Shown in pieces: positions 44,136 to 51,969 of a stretch of DNA of 64,000 nt. Each line of letters opens with the position of its first letter. Position 1 is the first letter of the stretch. The DNA is taken from positions 1,303,228-1,367,227 of the forward strand of contig CP070695.1 of assembly GCA_020353515.1 (NCBI GenBank), in the 5' to 3' direction. A program made the translations under genes and the position numbers. The notes under the pieces are model-generated. The model was not told the origin of the DNA. It made no database searches and saw nothing but the letters and a program-made list of their open reading frames with translations. This DNA comes from Candidatus Heimdallarchaeota archaeon. Its GTDB lineage: Archaea; Asgardarchaeota; Heimdallarchaeia; Hodarchaeales; Hodarchaeaceae.

Positions 44136-44553
44136 GTTCCTGCAAATCCTTTATAGAAATCTATTCAAAACCAAAATTTTAACAGTAAATTGTATAAATT
44201 TTTATGTTGATGAACTATTGGTTCCTAATAGATATCTAATCATTTTTTAAGTAAATAGTTGTTTGTGAACAGGAAGATACGTGGTGTTCTGATCAAACAA
44301 CTTGATGTGAAATTCATTTTTAAAAATTTTAAATAATTTTTTCCTTCTTTTGGATTCAAAAATCTCAGACTACGCTTTTTGGAACCAATTTTAACATGTC
44401 TATATTGTAATTGCAAATCAGACATTACTAGTACTGTAGAAGTAGTTTCAAAAGATATGTTCTTAGGAATGTTATTATTGAATTCAATTTTTTTTCTATT
44501 TAAAGATTAGAAAAAACATCTATGTTTCAAATCAAATATTTTGGGTGAAAATT
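44136..44553. other. Divergent promoter region of hppA and ndk
   Basis: About 420 very AT-rich bases. A 61-codon frame on the minus strand (44240-44425) has no ribosome binding site or family similarity and is not called. GGGTGA before 44554 is the ndk binding site. Confidence 0.5.
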
Positions 44554-45003
44554 ATGACAGAAAAGACACTTTTGATGATTAAACCTGATGCTGTCCAAAG
44601 ATCCTTAATTGGCCGAATTATTTCACGAATCGAGGAGAAAGGCCTCAAGATAATCGGCCTAAAAATGGTTCAATTAACAGAACCTAGTATAGACCAACTC
44701 TATGACATTCATGTTAGTAAAAGTTTTTATCCGATCTTAAAATCCTTTATCAACTCTGGACCTGTTATTGCAGTTGCAATTCAAGGGAATAATGCTGTCA
44801 AGGTTGTACGTAAACTGGCTGGAATAACAAACTCCCCTGACGCGGATCCAGGTACAATCCGCGGAGATTTTGGACTTGATTTAACTAAAAACATTGTTCA
44901 TGCTTCTGACGCAGTCGATCGGGCCCAATACGAATTAAATGTCTTTTTTGAAATTAATGAACTTGTGGAATATGAGCTTATTAATGAAACCTGGATAAAA
45001 TAA
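44554..45003 (+). CDS. ndk: Nucleoside diphosphate kinase
   Basis: The start TLLMIKPDAVQRSLIGRII, the nucleotide-binding middle region and the active-site block NIVHASDA with the phosphorylated His are all typical. It equilibrates nucleoside di- and triphosphates. About 149 residues is the universal length. ATG 44554 is preferred, with GGGTGA seven bases ahead. In many archaea ndk lies near ribosomal genes; here it precedes the RPA32-like gene. Confidence 0.96.
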   Translation: MTEKTLLMIKPDAVQRSLIGRIISRIEEKGLKIIGLKMVQLTEPSIDQLYDIHVSKSFYPILKSFINSGPVIAVAIQGNNAVKVVRKLAGITNSPDADPGTIRGDFGLDLTKNIVHASDAVDRAQYELNVFFEINELVEYELINETWIK

Positions 45004-45052
45004 ATATATGAAACATAGAAATAATTTAAAAGTACGTTGAATATTTTTAAAA

Positions 45053-45068
45053 GGAGGAATTTCTTATT
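45053..45068 (+). promoter_or_regulatory. Strong ribosome binding site before an AUU start (RPA-like gene)
   Basis: GGAGG at 45053-45057 is eight bases before ATT at 45066. The nearest upstream in-frame stop is at 45048, and no ATG, GTG or TTG lies between it and ATG 45093. A start at 45093 would leave 35 bases between site and codon. Confidence 0.65.
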
Positions 45069-45722
45069 CAGCGACGTAATCCCTATAAAAGAATGCGAAT
45101 AGCAAGTATAACCCGTTCACAGCTTATAAAAGATGATGAAGAACGTTGGAGGTTGGTCACCCCAAACGGGGAAAATATCTTTCGATTATGGATTGCAGGA
45201 ATAATTACTGAGATATTTACTGGAGACAACAACTATGTGGGATTACAAGTAGAGGATGGAACAGGAGCAATAGTTGTAAAAACGTGGGATGAACGACTTG
45301 ATCAATTTCAAAAATGGGATAATATCGAAGTTTTAGGTCAAATACAGATTTCTGAGAGAGATGAAAATATTGATGTCTTTATATCGCCTGATATATTTCA
45401 ATCTATTTCCGATGATAACTGGTTCTTAGTACATCGTTTAAAAATCATTCAACAGCTTCAACGCGGTGCCTCGATTGAAGTCGAGTCTGCAAAGATAGGA
45501 GGTTTAGAACTCGGTATCGCCTCTGTTGAAGATCTAAAAACTAAATTGAGGAAGGCTGTGAAAAACCTTGACAAGGGGAATGGTGTTACATATGATCAAC
45601 TGGTTAAGATATTTCCTAATGTTGATGAGATTCAGATTGATGAAGCTATAACAGAGCTTTTAGAATCAGGAGAATTTTTCGAACCGAAAGCAGGGGTATA
45701 TTCTTCAGCTATTGATTCCTAA
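45066..45722 (+). CDS. RPA32-like single-stranded DNA-binding protein (OB-fold plus winged helix), ATT start
   Basis: Residues ~35-120 form an OB-fold (IFRLWIAGIITEIF, YVGLQVEDGTGAIVVKTW, WDNIEVLGQIQI). The C-terminal ~65 residues form a winged helix (VTYDQLVKIFPNVDEIQIDEAITELLESGEF). OB plus winged helix is the architecture of eukaryotic RPA32 and of archaeal RPA-associated proteins. The N-terminus QRRNPYKRMRIASI, which matches the family start, is only included if translation begins at ATT 45066. The product is then 218 residues. A MAG sequencing error (ATG read as ATT) is the main alternative. The gene converges on the tRNA endonuclease. Confidence 0.8.
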   Translation: MQRRNPYKRMRIASITRSQLIKDDEERWRLVTPNGENIFRLWIAGIITEIFTGDNNYVGLQVEDGTGAIVVKTWDERLDQFQKWDNIEVLGQIQISERDENIDVFISPDIFQSISDDNWFLVHRLKIIQQLQRGASIEVESAKIGGLELGIASVEDLKTKLRKAVKNLDKGNGVTYDQLVKIFPNVDEIQIDEAITELLESGEFFEPKAGVYSSAIDS

Positions 45723-45771
45723 TAGTAGAAATGTCATTAGTTGCGTTATTTTCCAACCTAGAAACAAGTCT

Positions 45772-46323
45772 TTAAGGTCTATTCCACTGAAATACATAGT
45801 ATCTTATTTGTTGGTCTGATAAAACTGTTGCAATGACATACCTTTTTCTAACAGAGGTTGCTAATCGCCCAGCACGAACTAAGTGAATAGGTTCAATACG
45901 AGATGCCTTTGGAACTACTGAAATTAAAAATGGGGAATGGTCAATTCCTGGTCCGCGACGATAAACTGCAAAATCGGTTCCAAATTTCAATCCAGGTCGT
46001 ACAATATAACGTTTATTACGAAGATCCAGAAAAACTGCATAGAGATCCTCAAACTTCGGAAAACGTTTTTTACAAATATCTATAAACTTCTCTTTTGATA
46101 AAACTGATCCGTCTCCATGATGAATAACAATTTTGTCTTTTTCTTGAAGAAAGGCGGCTTCTAAGAGTGAAAGTTCTAAAGGGCGATCGAATCTTGGAGA
46201 TTTTGGTTTCCTAATTCCAACTGGTTTTCCAAAATAACCCAATTGATAGATGTAACTCCCTTGTTCGGGATCCCAAATGATGACATGTTTGTCAATTATT
46301 TGAGCGGGAATAGGAGTTTCCAT
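45772..46323 (-). CDS. endA: tRNA-splicing endonuclease, catalytic subunit
   Basis: The C-terminal domain has the full catalytic triad: Tyr121 and His129 in FAVYRRGPGIDHSPF, and Lys160 in RLATSVRKRYVIATV. The N-terminal domain (QLGYFGKPVGIRKP, LSLLEAAFLQEKDKI) and the line AVFLDLRNKRYIVRPGLKFG complete the fold. At 183 residues it is a single-domain EndA. Because a second subunit lacking the catalytic His is encoded at 13.3 kb, an alpha2-beta2 enzyme is likely. The TRAP-beta-like gene lies 30 bases upstream on the same strand. Confidence 0.93.
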   Translation of the reverse strand: METPIPAQIIDKHVIIWDPEQGSYIYQLGYFGKPVGIRKPKSPRFDRPLELSLLEAAFLQEKDKIVIHHGDGSVLSKEKFIDICKKRFPKFEDLYAVFLDLRNKRYIVRPGLKFGTDFAVYRRGPGIDHSPFLISVVPKASRIEPIHLVRAGRLATSVRKRYVIATVLSDQQIRYYVFQWNRP

Positions 46324-46353
46324 GTGATATTGCTTCCAAGGGAAAATCAGGTC

Positions 46354-46971
46354 TTATATTTGGTTATCTTTTCGTCTTTGATTCATTTTCGGAGCAATTA
46401 GTCTGGCAGCTAAGATTAAGTCAAGAATGACAAAAATAATAAGTAGCGTGATGGCAGCGTTGAAATTAGTTAATGAAAAATCTTCTGGAGGTTCTTTAAC
46501 CACAATCTCAACTCGATTACTGATGGTAGTGAATTTAGTAGGATTAATTTCCGAGTCATAGTATTCAATCTGCGCCGAATAAAGGTAGTATGTGCCTAAT
46601 GCTTTTGTAGTAACCAAGTAACTAAACTGACGGGTTTCATTAACCCCAATTTGACCATAAGAAAGTCCTGTCAATCCTCTTATTTCAAAAATCCATGGTT
46701 GATTAAGCTTGTCAATGAAGGTAACATTATAAGCTGTTTTGTTTCCAATGTTTTCTATAGTTACAGTGACAACAATACTATCACCAATGGCAACTTCGCT
46801 GCGATCAGATAGCTTTGTGACAAATAATTTAGGATATGATGCTTCTTTTGCCTTTAAATCTAATATTGGCGTGTTTATGGGTTTAATTGATTGACTGAAG
46901 GTTAATAAAACTGCATTCAAGCTTATAACTGTTAGAAGAAAGAACCAAACCCATTTTGTCTTATGGTACAT
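46354..46971 (-). CDS. Single-pass membrane protein resembling translocon-associated protein beta (TRAP-beta)
   Basis: The protein has an N-terminal signal peptide (~1-26), one extracytoplasmic beta-sandwich (~48-160, with VAIGDSIVVTVTIENIGNKTAYNVTF), one C-terminal membrane helix (~171-193) and a short basic cytosolic tail (KMNQRRKDNQI). This is exactly the layout and size (~185-205 residues) of eukaryotic TRAP-beta, which binds the Sec61 channel. Three N-glycosylation sequons (near 77, 82, 111) fit an outside domain. A CARDB/DUF11-type archaeal surface protein is the alternative. Sequence alone does not prove orthology. Confidence 0.6.
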   Translation of the reverse strand: MYHKTKWVWFFLLTVISLNAVLLTFSQSIKPINTPILDLKAKEASYPKLFVTKLSDRSEVAIGDSIVVTVTIENIGNKTAYNVTFIDKLNQPWIFEIRGLTGLSYGQIGVNETRQFSYLVTTKALGTYYLYSAQIEYYDSEINPTKFTTISNRVEIVVKEPPEDFSLTNFNAAITLLIIFVILDLILAARLIAPKMNQRRKDNQI

Positions 46972-47123
46972 CAGTAAACTTCCAGCAGACTGTTAATTCA
47001 CCCCTGTAAATTGTCTTGTTAAAGATTCTTGTTTCAGTTCTCCTTTTGTCCTAGTTGCGAATGGAAATTTGTGTTCACCCACACACACAACATTCTTGTT
47101 TTATTTTTTTTCCTCACTTTTAC

Positions 47124-48077
47124 ATGTCGCTTTCCTTATTTGAAAAACGATTTTTATTCTTTGGGGGAAAAGGAGGAGTTGGAAAGACCACCATGGCAGC
47201 AGCTACCGCCATACGAGCAGCTGACCTAGGGCTCCGCACATTATTAGTTTCTACAGACCCTGCTCATTCTGTTTCAGATAGTTTAGACCAACAAATCGGA
47301 GGGGAGACCTATACTCAAGTACAAAATGTAAATAATTTATGGGCGATTGAGCTGAATACTGAAGAAGCCATGCGCACATATTCTGACATGATTAGTCACC
47401 AAGATCCATCAGGAACTATTTCGGAATTTATTGGAGGAGATGATCCTGCTTCCTTATCACCCCCAGGAGCAGATGAAACAGTTGCTTTTATACAGCTCCT
47501 AGAGTTCATTCAAAATCCTGAGTATGATATAGTTGTTTTCGATACCGCACCAACTGGACACACACTTAAGTTACTTCAATTACCAGAAATGACCCAAAGT
47601 TGGCTGTATCGGTTAATTAAGATGCGCCGTCGTCTAGGAGGAATGTTGACTGGTTTTAAGACTTTATTTGGGGGTAGCTCTGGCCCAGATGAACAAGAAG
47701 CTTTTGAAAAACTCGAGGAGTTACGAGATCAAGTGGAGATCGCACGAGTCCATTTAGCTAATGCAAAAGAAACAGAATTTGTTGCTGTTACGATCCCCAC
47801 AATTATGGCAATTTGGGAAACAGAACGGTTAATTCGGGCATTATTCGAAGTGGCGTTCCCAATCTCCCAGATTTATATTAATCAGGTTCAACCAGAGAAT
47901 CCTGACTGTACATATTGTAGAGCAAGATATGAAAGTCAACGGGAGAATTTAGTGAAAATTAAAGACCTGTATTCAGAATTTGATCTTGTTGAAATTCAGA
48001 TGTTTGAATACGAAATCAGAGGCACAGAACGACTTCGTGAACTAAGTCATATATTGTACCGAGAAGAAAATAGGTGA
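47124..48077 (+). CDS. Get3/ArsA-type ATPase
   Basis: Deviant Walker A GGKGGVGKTT (residues ~14-23) is followed by VSTDPAHSVSDSLDQ (switch I), VFDTAPTGHTLKLLQLP (switch II) and, near the C-terminus, CTYC, the CxxC pair that binds zinc at the Get3 dimer interface. The helical segment RRLGGMLTGFKTLFGG with Met/Leu/Phe resembles the hydrophobic groove region that holds tail anchors. Single-copy ATPase domain of ~317 residues is Get3-like; bacterial ArsA is doubled. So tail-anchored protein targeting is a good guess; arsenite export is less likely as no ArsB is nearby. ATG 47124 is chosen since upstream in-frame residues lack similarity. Confidence 0.88.
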   Translation: MSLSLFEKRFLFFGGKGGVGKTTMAAATAIRAADLGLRTLLVSTDPAHSVSDSLDQQIGGETYTQVQNVNNLWAIELNTEEAMRTYSDMISHQDPSGTISEFIGGDDPASLSPPGADETVAFIQLLEFIQNPEYDIVVFDTAPTGHTLKLLQLPEMTQSWLYRLIKMRRRLGGMLTGFKTLFGGSSGPDEQEAFEKLEELRDQVEIARVHLANAKETEFVAVTIPTIMAIWETERLIRALFEVAFPISQIYINQVQPENPDCTYCRARYESQRENLVKIKDLYSEFDLVEIQMFEYEIRGTERLRELSHILYREENR

Positions 48078-48096
48078 AAGGGGGAAATTTGAGAAT

Positions 48097-48681
48097 TTAT
48101 TGGTCTTCTTCAGCCCAACCTTTCTTAATTCTAGCGAAAGCTTCTTTGAGTTCCATGTTCATTTGAGCTTTTAAGCTCATAGGAGAAGCTCGGGGAGCAG
48201 GGGCACCAGGTCCTGGCCCAGGTGGTTGGCCGAAGCCAGGCTGTGGAGCAGGTGGTTGGCTGAAACCAGGTTGTGGAGATACTCCAGGAAGAGGAGGAAG
48301 TCCTGATGGTACAGAAGGAGGAGCTGTTAGGGACGGTGAACTGGTTTGGGGAGCTGCTGCTGTTACTGGCGCTGGAGGCGCTGGGAGGCCCGAGGGAACT
48401 CCGTGAACAGCTGGCGTTGGAGGAGGTGTACTCTGTGATGTAGGAACTGGAGGACTAACACTTGGTGTTGAGAGCGTTGGAGGTGGGCTGGAGGCTATTC
48501 CTCCTCCTCCTCCCCTTTGAAGCTGATCTACTTTATTCGATAATTCAGTAAAACTATTCGCTAATTCATCAACGATCTCTGCGAGCTGTGAAACAAATCC
48601 AAAGAATCTTTTTGTTACTTCAATCAATGTTGTTACATTCTGGGACTCATCATCACCAAAAAAATCGTCTATGTTTTTCAT
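48097..48681 (-). CDS. Coiled-coil protein with long proline-rich tail and C-terminal helix
   Basis: No family recognised. Residues ~1-55 are a helix/coiled coil (TTLIEVTKRFFGFVSQLAEI, TELSNKVDQLQ). A Gly run leads to ~100 residues dominated by Pro, Ser, Gly and Ala, with Phe-Gly-Gln-Pro-Pro-type repeats. The last ~27 residues form a charged helix (SLKAQMNMELKEAFARIKKG). That helix resembles the end of the membrane protein at 9.6-11.3 kb. ATG 48681 is preferred over 48696. Proline-rich linkers of this kind bind profilin or SH3-like modules in eukaryotes, which makes a cytoskeletal role conceivable but unproven. It converges on the Get3-like gene. Confidence 0.6.
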   Translation of the reverse strand: MKNIDDFFGDDESQNVTTLIEVTKRFFGFVSQLAEIVDELANSFTELSNKVDQLQRGGGGGIASSPPPTLSTPSVSPPVPTSQSTPPPTPAVHGVPSGLPAPPAPVTAAAPQTSSPSLTAPPSVPSGLPPLPGVSPQPGFSQPPAPQPGFGQPPGPGPGAPAPRASPMSLKAQMNMELKEAFARIKKGWAEEDQ

Positions 48682-48940
48682 GGACACTAAAAGCACCTAA
48701 TAATTGAATAAATCATATATCAAATCTTATAGGGGGAGTTTAGATTACTTGGTAAATTGATATTTTCATTCATATTTTAGGATTTTGATGTTATAAATAG
48801 TTCCGTTCAGTCTCTAAATCAAATTTATATTCTCTTCCAAATTTTAAAACCTAAAACTAATTTCGACTAATTCAATGGATAACGATTGCAATAAGAAGAT
48901 TTTAAATAGAAATGAGTTGAAAAACAGAATTTTTTGTCCA

Positions 48941-49828
48941 CTACTCATCTGAGTTTTTTGAATATAATTTTCTAATATAATCAGTAATTACACAAACATC
49001 TTTTGTAGGCTTCACATCATGAGTTCTAATGATATGTGTACCATTCAATATTGCTATTGTTGTCGCTGCTAATGACCCCCATAATCTTTCCTCGGGAGTA
49101 GCGTTTAAAATTTTTCCAATGAAGGATTTCCGAGATATTCCAACAAGAATACAGTGCCTTAGTTCACGAAGCTTGGATAATTCTTTAATCAGGCGGTAAT
49201 CATCTTCTATCTGCCTCTGAGGAACCCATCCCCCTAAACCTGGGTCTATAGTTATCCTTGATTCTTCTATACCTGCATTAACACCTAGATGAATACTTTT
49301 TTTGAGTTCATCGATTACTTCAGTGATAAAAAAAACATCTCCAGGAGCTTGATGACAAGCCATGACTATTGCTGAAGCAGAGTGCTCATAAATAATATCT
49401 ACGAGCTTGGGGTCAGATTTAAATCCTGAGATATCATTGATGATCATAGCGCCTTGAGAGAGAGCATACTCGGCTGTTTGTGCTGATTGTGTATCAACTG
49501 AGACAGGAATTTCAGCCCCCATATCCTTGTAAATGTTAAAAAAGGAAGATAGACGTTCAATTTCAGTTAGTGTGGAGATAAATTCTCTCTTGTCGTACAA
49601 GAAGGTTGGTGCGCTGGATATAGCGCCCACATCTATAAAATCCGCGCCTGTATCAATTACTCTTTCAATATGGGATTGAATCTCTTCTTCAGACTTTTTG
49701 ACGCTCCCCTTAAAAAACGAAGTAGGTGAAAGATTCATAACAGCCATGATACGGGTTCCAACATTATCACCAACTTCAATTGAACCTAATTTACCCACAA
49801 TTCGCATATTATTAACCCACAATTTCAC
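48941..49828 (-). CDS. Dihydropteroate synthase-like enzyme
   Basis: The TIM-barrel start RIMAVMNLSPTSFF, the block DTGADFIDVGA and later DPGLGGW and GISRKSFIG are the pterin- and pABA-site motifs of dihydropteroate synthase. In archaea, DHPS-like enzymes serve tetrahydromethanopterin or folate formation. Directly upstream (one base between stop and start) lies CofE, a coenzyme F420 enzyme, so the pair suggests C1-carrier and F420 metabolism together. Start could also be ATG 49807. Confidence 0.85.
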   Translation of the reverse strand: MKLWVNNMRIVGKLGSIEVGDNVGTRIMAVMNLSPTSFFKGSVKKSEEEIQSHIERVIDTGADFIDVGAISSAPTFLYDKREFISTLTEIERLSSFFNIYKDMGAEIPVSVDTQSAQTAEYALSQGAMIINDISGFKSDPKLVDIIYEHSASAIVMACHQAPGDVFFITEVIDELKKSIHLGVNAGIEESRITIDPGLGGWVPQRQIEDDYRLIKELSKLRELRHCILVGISRKSFIGKILNATPEERLWGSLAATTIAILNGTHIIRTHDVKPTKDVCVITDYIRKLYSKNSDE

Positions 49829-49829
49829 A

Positions 49830-50669
49830 TTATTTTTGTCCTTGTTGACCCATTTTAGATTTCCGATTGTGCCAAAGCGGTCCTATATATATACAGAGTT
49901 GTGGGGAAATTTTCATCAGGTCATTACTTTCTTTGATCGCTTCAGGTTCTTCAAAAGTAATTTCTTCACATCCTCGTGCTATCACAATTGGAACTCGTTG
50001 GTCTGTTTCCCCCATTAGAATCTCTGCGCCACAAACGAGATTATCCGCGATTGCCCGTGTAGTGATATGCATCGGACGGCCATATAGATCTAAGGTACCA
50101 ATATCATCGATTAAAGGTCTAAATCCAGATACTGCAAGAGCAAAACCAGATGTTCCTCGTCTTAAGGGGTGGGTCTTTGAATCAGCAATGATAACACCAA
50201 TTTGCTTAGCAGTTCTCCTAGTAATATCTCTACGTACTTTTTCCGCAGTCTTAATAGGATCTCTTGGTAATACAATCAGGAAATCCTCTCCTCCTGCATT
50301 ACTTTGATCAACACCAGCATTAGCCTGGAGAATGTTGTCTCGTAGAGTAAGAACAGCACCTGGTACAGCGCCAAGAACTTCATCAGCTTCTTGGAAAATA
50401 ATTTCAACAAATCGTGGATCGAGTCCTGCTATTTCGGCAGTTTCTTTTGCTTCTTGTCGAATGTGAGGAATATTATCAAAAGAAATTTGACACCTTTCAA
50501 TGATTGAAACAACTTTGCTTGCTATGATAATGATGTCTTTATCTAGTAATTTGATCTCATTAGAATTCAGAGCCTCAAGTATGATATCAACGATGTTTTT
50601 ATCTGCTGCATTGATAAGTGGGGTTTTTACTCCATGGAATTCGATTTTCATGCCATTCAATTCCAACAT
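49830..50669 (-). CDS. cofE: Coenzyme F420-0:L-glutamate ligase CofE
   Basis: Conserved blocks include DIIIIASKVVSI, LRRGTSGFALAVSGFRP, DLYGRPMHITTRAIADNLVCGAEILMGE (parts only) and VPIVIARG, all typical of CofE, which adds glutamates to F420-0 using GTP. About 279 residues is normal. It is first in a two-gene unit with the DHPS-like enzyme. It shows that the organism makes F420 or takes part in its synthesis. Confidence 0.93.
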   Translation of the reverse strand: MLELNGMKIEFHGVKTPLINAADKNIVDIILEALNSNEIKLLDKDIIIIASKVVSIIERCQISFDNIPHIRQEAKETAEIAGLDPRFVEIIFQEADEVLGAVPGAVLTLRDNILQANAGVDQSNAGGEDFLIVLPRDPIKTAEKVRRDITRRTAKQIGVIIADSKTHPLRRGTSGFALAVSGFRPLIDDIGTLDLYGRPMHITTRAIADNLVCGAEILMGETDQRVPIVIARGCEEITFEEPEAIKESNDLMKISPQLCIYIGPLWHNRKSKMGQQGQK

Positions 50670-50911
50670 CTGTCGTTTAGGATAATTTCTAATTCTTTTT
50701 TTCGATTTGATATACTTGACTTAGGAAGCAGAACAGGCAATCTTTTAAGTTTAGGTTTGATGTGTTTCAAACAATCAAAATTCGGAACTTCGGAATTAGA
50801 AATTTCCTACAACTTTTAAACACGAATTATCAAACGAATGTTAATACTATTTAGTCAAATGAAAAAAACTCAACACGTTCAAATCAAATTTATATCAAGG
50901 AGAAATCGAAA

Positions 50912-51667
50912 GTGGTAATGGAAGATCGAGCAAAATTTGGCATTCCTTTGCTGGATGACGCTTTAGGTGGTGGCGTGCCTCGTGGATCTGTCATATTAGT
51001 CGAAGATGAAGTAGGTATCAACACTGAACATATCTTAGTTCAATTTCTATCTGAGGGTTTAAGAACTGGTGAATATGGTTATGTTTTGTCAACTGAACAT
51101 CTTTTTTCACATTATTCTCCACTGTTTGTTCCTTATAACATCTCAGAAGTAACTTTTGAAACTAAACGATTAGTTTTTTTGGATGCTTTTACTAATCCTT
51201 TCGGATACGCGGAAGGAAGACCTGGTGCAACAGGAGAAAATGTCATCCGAGATATTACTCAACCACGTCTTGTAACAGATCAGATCCGCCGTTCATTACT
51301 ACACGTTCGCTCCCAACCGATTCGAGGTGTTCTTGACTCTTTAACCACTATTTTGTTGGTTTCTGACACATTAAAAGCACCCATGGCTTTCTTACAACAT
51401 AAAATTGCTACTGATAAAGAAATGGGAGTAGTCAGTATCCTAACCTTACATCGTGATGTTCATAAGGCAAGAATAATTCAAGCAGTTGAACATTATTGTG
51501 ATGGAGTTATTAGGTTAGAAAAAAGGGCACTAGATGAGAAGGAGGCAGCTCAAGATGAAATTCTGCAGATTTTAAAAGTTCCAGGAATGTCTCTAGCAGA
51601 ATTGGAAAATACTGAATTCATTTTCCACCCCACACCCGGTCATATCGAATTGACCCCCTCAAAATAA
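50912..51667 (+). CDS. KaiC/RadA-like RecA-fold protein with degenerate Walker A
   Basis: The RecA-type core is plain: FGIPLLDDALGGGVPRGSVILVE at the start and GVLDSLTTILLV as Walker B. The Walker A position reads EDEVGINTE instead of G-x4-GK-T/S, so ATP binding is probably lost. Archaeal KaiC-like families include the archaellum regulator ArlH and gas-vesicle GvpD. This looks like a non-catalytic member that might serve as a scaffold or sensor. The start GTG lies nine bases after AAGGAG. A small zinc protein gene follows 22 bases downstream. Confidence 0.75.
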   Translation: MVMEDRAKFGIPLLDDALGGGVPRGSVILVEDEVGINTEHILVQFLSEGLRTGEYGYVLSTEHLFSHYSPLFVPYNISEVTFETKRLVFLDAFTNPFGYAEGRPGATGENVIRDITQPRLVTDQIRRSLLHVRSQPIRGVLDSLTTILLVSDTLKAPMAFLQHKIATDKEMGVVSILTLHRDVHKARIIQAVEHYCDGVIRLEKRALDEKEAAQDEILQILKVPGMSLAELENTEFIFHPTPGHIELTPSK

Positions 51668-51689
51668 ACTAATTTTTGAAAGGGATTTC

Positions 51690-51908
51690 ATGTCTGCCAA
51701 AAAAAAGCTTTGTGATGTCGAAGGATGCTCAAGCGTTACTAAGAAGACCGTTTCAAGGGAAAAATCAGGAGCCGCGCTCAAAAAAGCTGGTCTTACTCTT
51801 AGTATTCGAGACAAAGTAACAAAAGTACATCTCTGTGCTGATCATTACCGTAAAATCAAAAAACAATTGAAAAAGGATCGTGAGATTGAAAGATTACGAT
51901 GGGGTTAA
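51690..51908 (+). CDS. Small basic Cys-containing protein, probable zinc finger
   Basis: The 72-residue protein has C8-x4-C13 near the start and C49-x2-H52 further on (LCADHYRKIKKQLKK). That is one set of four ligands for a zinc ion. It is Lys-rich, which suggests nucleic-acid or ribosome binding. AAAGGGATTTC lies before the ATG. It is 22 bases downstream of the degenerate KaiC-like gene and probably in the same transcript. I know no family name for it. Confidence 0.7.
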   Translation: MSAKKKLCDVEGCSSVTKKTVSREKSGAALKKAGLTLSIRDKVTKVHLCADHYRKIKKQLKKDREIERLRWG

Positions 51909-51969
51909 CTCCTTTCTTAAAACGAGAACTGAAGCTGCGTTAGGTATATCCTTTTTCGCTCCAAGAAAA

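Noticed and set aside
44240..44425. A 61-codon minus-strand frame upstream of hppA
   Set aside because: No ribosome binding site, no family similarity, AT-rich promoter DNA.
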